DNA of 64,000 nucleotides from Rickettsia endosymbiont of Gonocerus acuteangulatus (GTDB lineage Bacteria; Pseudomonadota; Alphaproteobacteria; Rickettsiales; Rickettsiaceae): NCBI RefSeq assembly GCF_964026435.1, contig NZ_OZ032147.1, positions 806,001 to 870,000 of the forward strand, read 5' to 3'. Shown piece by piece: positions 58,618 to 64,000 of this stretch (position 1 is its first letter; each line of letters starts with the position of its first letter). The notes under the pieces were generated by a model. It saw only the letters and a program-made list of their open reading frames with translations, ran no database searches and was not told where the DNA came from. The position numbers and the translations under genes were made by a program.

Positions 58618-60180
58618 ATGTCAAACGATAATTCTCAAGCTACCCCTCCTCTTTCTAAGCAACAATTATTTGCTTTTTTTGGTATGGTTGTCGGTATGTT
58701 TATGTCAGTGCTTGATATCCAAATTGTTGCAAGCTCATTATCCGTAATAGCAGCAGGACTTGCGGCTTCAAGTGATGAGCTTTCTTGGGTTCAAACATCT
58801 TATTTAATAGCTGAAGTTATCATAATTCCGATTACGGGATTTTTAGCAAGATTACTTTCCACTAGGATTTCTTACTTTATTGCAGCTCTTGGCTTTACGA
58901 TTATGAGTGTATTATGCTCACTTGCAACGAACATTGAGTCAATGATTATCTTTAGAGCATTACAAGGATTTTTTGGTGGTGCTATGATACCAACAGTTTT
59001 TAGTACTGTTTTTATAATTTTTCCGCCATCACAACGTCCTAAAATTACTATATTAATTGGGCTTGTTGTAACAGTAGCACCAACTTTAGGTCCAACACTT
59101 GGAGGATATATTACAGAAATTTTATCATGGCATTTTATGTTTTTGCTAAATGTCATACCTGGTATTTTTGTATGCAGCGTAGTTTTTTTATATGGGAATT
59201 TTGATAAACCAAATTATAATTTACTTAAAAATTTTGATTTCCTTGGCATAGCAATTATGGCTTTGACTCTTGGTTTACTACAATATGTTTTAGAGGAAGG
59301 TAATAAAAAAGGCTGGCTTGAGGATAATTTAATATTATTTTTAAGTTTTGCTGTAGCTTTAGGCTTTATTTTACTAATAATCAGAGAATTAACTTTTATA
59401 AACCCGATTTTAGATTTAAAAACATTTCTCTATAAAGATTTTACGTTTGGCTGTCTCTATTCTTTTGTTATGGGTATAGGATTATATGGAGCAGTATATA
59501 TATTACCATTATTCTTATTTACCATAGCAGGTTATGATACGTTGCAAATTGGTGCTACTATGATGGTAACAGGAATAGCACAATTTTTATCAGCACCATT
59601 AGCTGGAAGAATGTTAGGAGCGGGCGTAGACTTACGGCTAATGTTGATTATAGGACTTGGGGGCTTTGCACTTGGATGTCACTTAAATAGCTTTCTCACA
59701 CCTGATTCTAAATTTGCTGAATTTGTATTACCACAATTCGTTAGGGGACTTTCCTTAATGTTTTGCTTCATACCAACTAATAATATTGCTCTTGGTAATA
59801 TGCCAAGGGAAAAAGTAGGCAATGCAAGCGGTCTTTATAACCTCACTCGTAACCTTGGAGGAGCGGTAGGACTAGCAGTAATTAGTACTATACTAACTAA
59901 TGATACTAAAATTTTTATGCAATATCTATCAGAAAATATTCCCTCCACTTCTATAATGGCAATGGAGCAAATAGATTCATATACCGCATTATTAAGCGGA
60001 AAAGTATTTAATCCAGAAAAAGCCTCATATTTGTTATTGGCTAATAAACTAAATACAGATGCATTTGTAATTGCAATAAATAATATATTTAATATGATAG
60101 CGTTATTATTTATACTTATAATGCTGCTAATCCCTTTTACTTCAAATATCAAGCTATCAGGAAACACTAATGTTCACTAA
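58618..60180 (+). CDS. emrB: MFS multidrug transporter, DHA2 (EmrB-like) family
   Basis: A proton-driven exporter with 14 predicted membrane helices in 520 residues. The DHA2 signature is present: VLDIQIVASSLSVIAAGLAA near residue 32, SWVQTSYLIAEVIIIPITGF, FRALQGFFGGAMIPTVFSTV (motif A/B region) and APTLGPTLGGYITEILSWHF (motif C). An EmrA partner is not in the window. Intact; backbone gene followed by mnhE with an 11-bp overlap. Confidence 0.9.
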   Translation: MSNDNSQATPPLSKQQLFAFFGMVVGMFMSVLDIQIVASSLSVIAAGLAASSDELSWVQTSYLIAEVIIIPITGFLARLLSTRISYFIAALGFTIMSVLCSLATNIESMIIFRALQGFFGGAMIPTVFSTVFIIFPPSQRPKITILIGLVVTVAPTLGPTLGGYITEILSWHFMFLLNVIPGIFVCSVVFLYGNFDKPNYNLLKNFDFLGIAIMALTLGLLQYVLEEGNKKGWLEDNLILFLSFAVALGFILLIIRELTFINPILDLKTFLYKDFTFGCLYSFVMGIGLYGAVYILPLFLFTIAGYDTLQIGATMMVTGIAQFLSAPLAGRMLGAGVDLRLMLIIGLGGFALGCHLNSFLTPDSKFAEFVLPQFVRGLSLMFCFIPTNNIALGNMPREKVGNASGLYNLTRNLGGAVGLAVISTILTNDTKIFMQYLSENIPSTSIMAMEQIDSYTALLSGKVFNPEKASYLLLANKLNTDAFVIAINNIFNMIALLFILIMLLIPFTSNIKLSGNTNVH

Positions 60181-60484
60181 AATTTCAATTATATTATATT
60201 TTCCTTGGTTATTTTGGGAAATATGCAAGTCAGCTTTCTCAGTTATTAAAATAATTTGGCAAAGAAATATAGTTGTAGAACCAGTTTTTGAATGGGTTGA
60301 TGCAGAAGGATTAAAAGATATCGGTGAAATAATATATGGTAACTCAATTACTTTAACTCCTGGTACAGTAACATTAGACATAAATAATAATATGTTATTA
60401 GTGCATGCACTCGATAAATCATCGATTGATGATTTACACAATGGTAAAATGGTTAAAGAAATTAAAAGAATTGTGAGGGTATGA
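60170..60484 (+). CDS. mnhE: Na+/H+ antiporter subunit E-like protein (MnhE/MrpE)
   Basis: 104 residues. A hydrophobic N-terminus ([17 protein letters not shown]) and the MrpE motif [14 protein letters not shown] followed by [10 protein letters not shown] identify it. Normal MnhE proteins are about 160 residues and have additional N-terminal helices, so this is a short form. In other bacteria it is one subunit of a six- or seven-gene Mrp complex; none of the other subunits is adjacent. ATG overlaps the emrB end, and its TGA overlaps the pyrH ATG (ATGA), so the three genes are translationally linked. Confidence 0.82.
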   Translation: MFTKISIILYFPWLFWEICKSAFSVIKIIWQRNIVVEPVFEWVDAEGLKDIGEIIYGNSITLTPGTVTLDINNNMLLVHALDKSSIDDLHNGKMVKEIKRIVRV

Positions 60485-61203
60485 CATCAAATTTAAAATA
60501 TAAACGGGTTTTGTTGAAAGTTTCAGGTGAAGCTTTAATGGGTGATAAGCAATTTGGTCATGATTATAATACAATAAAAAAGATTGCTGAAGACATTAAA
60601 GAGCTTATTGTTTTAGGTGTAGAAGTTGCCATCGTAGTTGGTGGCGGAAATATTTATCGAGGGATTAATGCAGCATTAGTTGGTATGGATCGAGCATCAG
60701 CTGATTATATAGGTATGCTCGCAACAGTTATTAATACTTTAACACTGCAAAATGTTATGGAAAGCCTAAACATCTATACAAGAGTTTTATCAGCTATTCC
60801 AATGATGAGTGTATGCGAGCCATATATTCGTCGCAGAGCTAAAAGACATATGGAAAAAGGTCGAGTAGTAATTTTTGCTGGTGGCACTGGTAATCCGTTT
60901 TGTACAACCGATAGTGCAGCAGTACTTCGTGCAATAGAAATGAATTGCGATGTTTTGCTAAAAGCAACGCAAGTTGATGGTGTATATGATTCTGATCCGA
61001 AAAAAAATCCGAATGCTAAAAAATATTTCACTATTAACTATAAAGATGTTATAACTAACAACCTGCAAGTTATGGATTTAGCAGCTATAGCCATTGCAAG
61101 AGAAAATAAGTTACCTATAATGGTATTTTCAATAAGAGAACAAGGTAACATTGCTAAAGCGGTTCAAGATCAAGGGGAATATACATTGATAGAGGGGGAG
61201 TAG
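60481..61203 (+). CDS. pyrH: Uridylate (UMP) kinase
   Basis: 240 residues of the amino-acid-kinase fold, converting UMP to UDP. Motifs: [11 protein letters not shown] (8-20), [12 protein letters not shown] (near 55), [20 protein letters not shown] (near 128-147) and [18 protein letters not shown]. Length normal; intact. ATG overlaps the previous stop. It is followed by frr, a linkage found in most bacteria. Confidence 0.96.
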   Translation: MTSNLKYKRVLLKVSGEALMGDKQFGHDYNTIKKIAEDIKELIVLGVEVAIVVGGGNIYRGINAALVGMDRASADYIGMLATVINTLTLQNVMESLNIYTRVLSAIPMMSVCEPYIRRRAKRHMEKGRVVIFAGGTGNPFCTTDSAAVLRAIEMNCDVLLKATQVDGVYDSDPKKNPNAKKYFTINYKDVITNNLQVMDLAAIAIARENKLPIMVFSIREQGNIAKAVQDQGEYTLIEGE

Positions 61204-61221
61204 TATATTGTTCCTATGTCA

Positions 61222-61395
61222 TTCCTAGCAGTAACGGGTTGTTTGCATGGCTCGGAAAATGTCTTCTATGTCATTCCCGCATAGGCGGGAATCCAGCATA
61301 AAGCTAGATAAATCGAGCTTTTATATTTTAAAAAAATTGCTATATTTAGACTTTTTTCCTAGATTCCCGCCTACGCGGGAATGACAATGGTGGAG
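61222..61395. repeat. Palindromic repeats in the pyrH-frr spacer
   Basis: ATGTCATTCCCGCATAGGCG near 61269 is complementary to CCGCCTACGCGGGAATGACA near 61365, forming a large hairpin. The interior contains AGCATAAAGCTAG and AAGCTTTAT-like pieces. A Rickettsia-type dispersed palindrome; it may separate pyrH and frr transcripts. Confidence 0.75.
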
Positions 61396-61445
61396 CAATA
61401 CTGCCACTTTTATACACCAAAATAATAACACATGGATGAAAAATT

Positions 61446-62006
61446 ATGGATAAAGTAACTCTTAAAAAAAATTTACAAGAAAAAATGGATAAAGCTTTAA
61501 AGGTTCTAGATTATGAGCTTAAAGGGCTTCGTACCGGCAGAGCTTCAGTTAATTTACTTGATAGCGTAACTGTAGAAGCTTATGGCGATAGAATGCCACT
61601 CTCACAAGTTGCATCTCTGACAACTCCAGATGCACGAACAATTAACGTGCAGGTCTGGGATAAATCTATGGTATCATCAGTAGAAAAAGCAATTACAGTA
61701 GCAAATCTTGGCTTAACTCCATCATCAGATGGGCAATTAATTAGACTACCTATACCAGCTTTAACGGAAGAAAGACGTAAAGAGCTTGCAAAACTTGCTC
61801 ATAAATATGGTGAAGATACTAAAATTTCATTACGTAATATTAGAAGAGACGGAAATGAGGAACTTAAAAAAATGGAAAAGGATAATATTATAGCAAAAGA
61901 TGAACATCATAGTTTAGCAGAACAGGTACAAAAACTAACTGATGAATATAGTAACAAAGTTGATTCGGCGATAAAGCAGAAAGAGCAAGAAATAATGACT
62001 GTGTAG
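61446..62006 (+). CDS. frr: Ribosome recycling factor
   Basis: 186 residues, the family length, with [20 protein letters not shown] (N-terminal helix, RTGRAS motif), [20 protein letters not shown] (domain II), and [40 protein letters not shown] (C-terminal helices). With EF-G it splits the post-termination ribosome. Start ATG 61446. Intact. Confidence 0.97.
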   Translation: MDKVTLKKNLQEKMDKALKVLDYELKGLRTGRASVNLLDSVTVEAYGDRMPLSQVASLTTPDARTINVQVWDKSMVSSVEKAITVANLGLTPSSDGQLIRLPIPALTEERRKELAKLAHKYGEDTKISLRNIRRDGNEELKKMEKDNIIAKDEHHSLAEQVQKLTDEYSNKVDSAIKQKEQEIMTV

Positions 62007-62019
62007 TCTCGATCAACTT

Positions 62020-62165
62020 CAAAAATTGGCTATGTCATCCTACAAGTACTGCGCGGTACTCACGTAGTTTATCTACGCTCCGTTCCTTGCACTTGTGGAT
62101 TCCTTGCTCTTTTTGAAGTTGATCTTCGCCTACCTGAACTTGATATTATACTGTACGGAAATAAC
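62020..62165. repeat. Repeat-containing spacer between frr and gatC
   Basis: TTCAAAAATTGGCTATGTCA, GTACTGCGCGGTACTCACGT and TTTTTGAAGTTGATCTTCGC carry short inverted repeats (TCAACTTCAAAAA near 62010 pairs with TTTTTGAAGTTGA near 62112). A hairpin of this size could terminate frr. Confidence 0.55.
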
Positions 62166-62217
62166 GTAATTATTAAATGACAATTAGAGACTAAAATATA
62201 AGAAAGCAAAATAAATT

Positions 62218-62520
62218 ATGATTACAAAAGAAGAAGTAAAGAAAATAGCAAAGCTTGCAAGGCTTAAATTTGAGGAAGATAAGGTAGAGGAGTTCTCTAG
62301 CAGGCTTAGCTCCATAATGGATATGATCGATATTCTAAATGAAATAGATTGCACCGATGTTAAGCCTTTAACTTCTGTTTGTGACATGCAAGCAAGAATG
62401 CGACCTGATGAAGTTACAAGCAAAGACCATTCAAATGAATTATTTGATAATGTTCAAGGTGCTAGCCGGCAGCTTGCTAAAGAAGTGAAATATTTTATTA
62501 CTCCAAAGGTTGTTGAATAA
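62218..62520 (+). CDS. gatC: Aspartyl/glutamyl-tRNA amidotransferase subunit C
   Basis: 100 residues: [20 protein letters not shown] (N-terminal helix of GatC), [30 protein letters not shown]. It holds GatA and GatB together in the complex that converts Glu-tRNA(Gln) and Asp-tRNA(Asn). Its stop is 1 bp before the gatA ATG, so they form an operon. Intact. Confidence 0.95.
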   Translation: MITKEEVKKIAKLARLKFEEDKVEEFSSRLSSIMDMIDILNEIDCTDVKPLTSVCDMQARMRPDEVTSKDHSNELFDNVQGASRQLAKEVKYFITPKVVE

Positions 62521-62521
62521 T

Positions 62522-64000
62522 ATGACGGAATTAAATAAGTTAAGTGTAGCAGATAGCCTAAAAGGCTTAAAGAATAAAGAATTTACCAGTAAAGAATTAG
62601 TTAATGCTCATATTAAGCAAATAGAAAAACATAAAAACCTAAATGCTTATGTTACAGAGACTTTTGATTTAGCTTTAAAACAAGCAGAAGCGGCTGATCA
62701 AAATTATGCCAAGAATCAGCCGAGAACTCTTGAGGGGATACCTTTCGCTGCTAAAGATCTTTTTTGTACAAAAGGGATTAGAACAACTGCTTGTTCTAAT
62801 ATATTAAGAGAGTTTATTCCTAATTATGAATCAGGTGTTACGCAGAATATTTTTAATAAAGGCGGGGTAATGCTCGGTAAAACCAATATGGACGAGTTCG
62901 CTATGGGATCGGCAAATACTACTAGCTGTTTTGGTAATGTAATTAGCCCATGGAAAGCTTTAGATGATGGTGCTGATCTAGTGCCTGGCGGTTCATCAGG
63001 CGGATCAGCTGCGGCAGTAAGCGGCTTTATGGCTACAGCTGCTCTTGGTAGTGATACGGGTGGTTCAGTGCGTCAACCGGCAAGCTTTACTGGTTTAGTT
63101 GGGTTCAAGCCTACATATGGACGCTGCTCAAGATATGGTATGGTATCGTTTGCAAGCTCTCTTGATCAGGCTGGTATATTTACCCGAAGCGTTTTAGATA
63201 GCACTATTATGCTTGAATCTATGATGGGTTTTGATGAAAGAGATTCTACTTCTATTAAGGCGGAAGTGCCGCAGCTACAACCAGCTATCGGAAGTTCTAT
63301 AAAAGGCATGAAAATAGGTGTACCTCTAAGTCTTGGAGAGGGTGGAATTATCGAACCTGATATTATGAAGATGTGGCACTCTACTATAGAGCTGCTTAAG
63401 AATGCTGGTGCTGAGATAGTTGATATTTCTCTGCCACATGCTAAATATGGTGTGGCTGTCTATTATGTTATAGCACCTGCTGAAGCTTCTTCAAACTTAT
63501 CTAGATATGACGGCGTAAGATATGGGCTTAGAGTAGAGAAAGAAAATATGAGCCTAGACGAGATGTATGAAATAACAAGATCGTCCGGTTTTGGTGATGA
63601 AGTAAAACGTCGCATTATGATCGGGACTTATGTACTTTCTTCTAGCTTTATGGATGCATATTATTTAAAAGCACAAAAAGTGCGTAGGCTTGTTGCTGAT
63701 GATTTTAATAATGCTTTTGCAAAAGTAGATGCTATTTTACTGCCATCCGCTCCAACAGAAGCATTTAGAATCGGTGAAAAACAAAATGATCCAACTATTA
63801 TGTATTTAAATGATTTATTTACCATTCCTGCAAGTTTAGCAGGGCTGCCTTGTGTTTCAGTGCCGGCAGGCTTGTCAAATAGAGGGCTACCACTTGGTAT
63901 GCAAGTTATAGGTAAGCAATTAGATGAATATAATGTTTTAAGAGTAGCATCTGCCATAGAGTCAGGTGGTAAACATATTAAATTTGAGCCGAAAGGATTT
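62522..64000 (+). CDS. gatA: Aspartyl/glutamyl-tRNA amidotransferase subunit A (runs off the window)
   Basis: 493 codons are open from ATG 62522 to the window end without a stop. GatA is the amidase that releases ammonia from glutamine. Catalytic Lys-Ser-Ser is visible: Lys78 in [11 protein letters not shown], Ser158-Ser159 in [10 protein letters not shown] and the nucleophile Ser182 in [13 protein letters not shown]. The end reads [12 protein letters not shown], so the stop is likely just beyond the edge. gatB should follow. Confidence 0.96.
   Translation, partial: MTELNKLSVADSLKGLKNKEFTSKELVNAHIKQIEKHKNLNAYVTETFDLALKQAEAADQNYAKNQPRTLEGIPFAAKDLFCTKGIRTTACSNILREFIPNYESGVTQNIFNKGGVMLGKTNMDEFAMGSANTTSCFGNVISPWKALDDGADLVPGGSSGGSAAAVSGFMATAALGSDTGGSVRQPASFTGLVGFKPTYGRCSRYGMVSFASSLDQAGIFTRSVLDSTIMLESMMGFDERDSTSIKAEVPQLQPAIGSSIKGMKIGVPLSLGEGGIIEPDIMKMWHSTIELLKNAGAEIVDISLPHAKYGVAVYYVIAPAEASSNLSRYDGVRYGLRVEKENMSLDEMYEITRSSGFGDEVKRRIMIGTYVLSSSFMDAYYLKAQKVRRLVADDFNNAFAKVDAILLPSAPTEAFRIGEKQNDPTIMYLNDLFTIPASLAGLPCVSVPAGLSNRGLPLGMQVIGKQLDEYNVLRVASAIESGGKHIKFEPKGF

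Overview
This window looks like part of an AT-rich chromosome of a Rickettsia species. The evidence is the gene order emrB-mnhE-pyrH-frr-gatC-gatA, the cmk-rpsA-clpP block beside tRNA-Val, the abundant intergenic palindromic repeats, and plasmid/RAGE-type genes (a TraA-like relaxase-helicase, a DnaA-like initiator, a SpoT-like hydrolase, a hybrid-type kinase and a Dam methylase). The very high load of insertion sequences resembles IS-rich endosymbiont genomes such as Rickettsia buchneri, but I cannot name the species from sequence alone.

Region 1 (1-13434) is the decayed remnant of an integrated element, probably a Rickettsiales amplified genetic element (RAGE), abutting the 3' end of tRNA-Val(GAC). 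From left to right it holds a zinc-metalloprotease gene broken by two MITEs, a SecA-like motor ATPase whose 3' end was cut off by an IS200 insertion, a large TPR-repeat protein 12 bp upstream of it, a SpoT-like HD hydrolase, a histidine-kinase gene split by an IS630 element, a D12-class adenine methylase, and a DnaA-like replication initiator. The SecA-like/TPR pair is the least explained and most interesting unit in the window.

Region 2 (13534-16973) is housekeeping backbone: cmk, rpsA, clpP. Region 3 (17000-29850) is an IS graveyard (IS630, IS6, IS256, IS30, IS5, IS481, IS21, IS200) holding two or three gene fragments and one intact unknown coiled-coil gene at 23915. Region 4 (29850-33170) carries an acyl carrier protein, the stub of a KAS III gene, an ABC exporter and a DUF2905 membrane protein. 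The ACP/KAS piece has base composition unlike its surroundings and looks like a scrap of a transferred biosynthetic cluster.

Region 5 (33172-50500) holds three copies of a 2340-bp IS21 element, a self-nested IS701-like element, and one backbone gene, a sodium/solute symporter fused to a histidine kinase. Region 6 (50500-58500) is a second RAGE remnant: a truncated Rpn-family gene and a TraA relaxase-helicase-Toprim gene broken by an IS630 copy, a frameshift and a 5' truncation. Region 7 (58618-64000) returns to backbone with emrB, mnhE, pyrH, frr, gatC and gatA.

IS insertions define almost every junction between non-colinear segments, so the window reads as a backbone repeatedly cut and rejoined through IS elements. 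IS families are named here by convenience labels: IS630-A and IS630-B, IS21-A and IS21-B. Family calls rest on recognised protein motifs, not on database searches.
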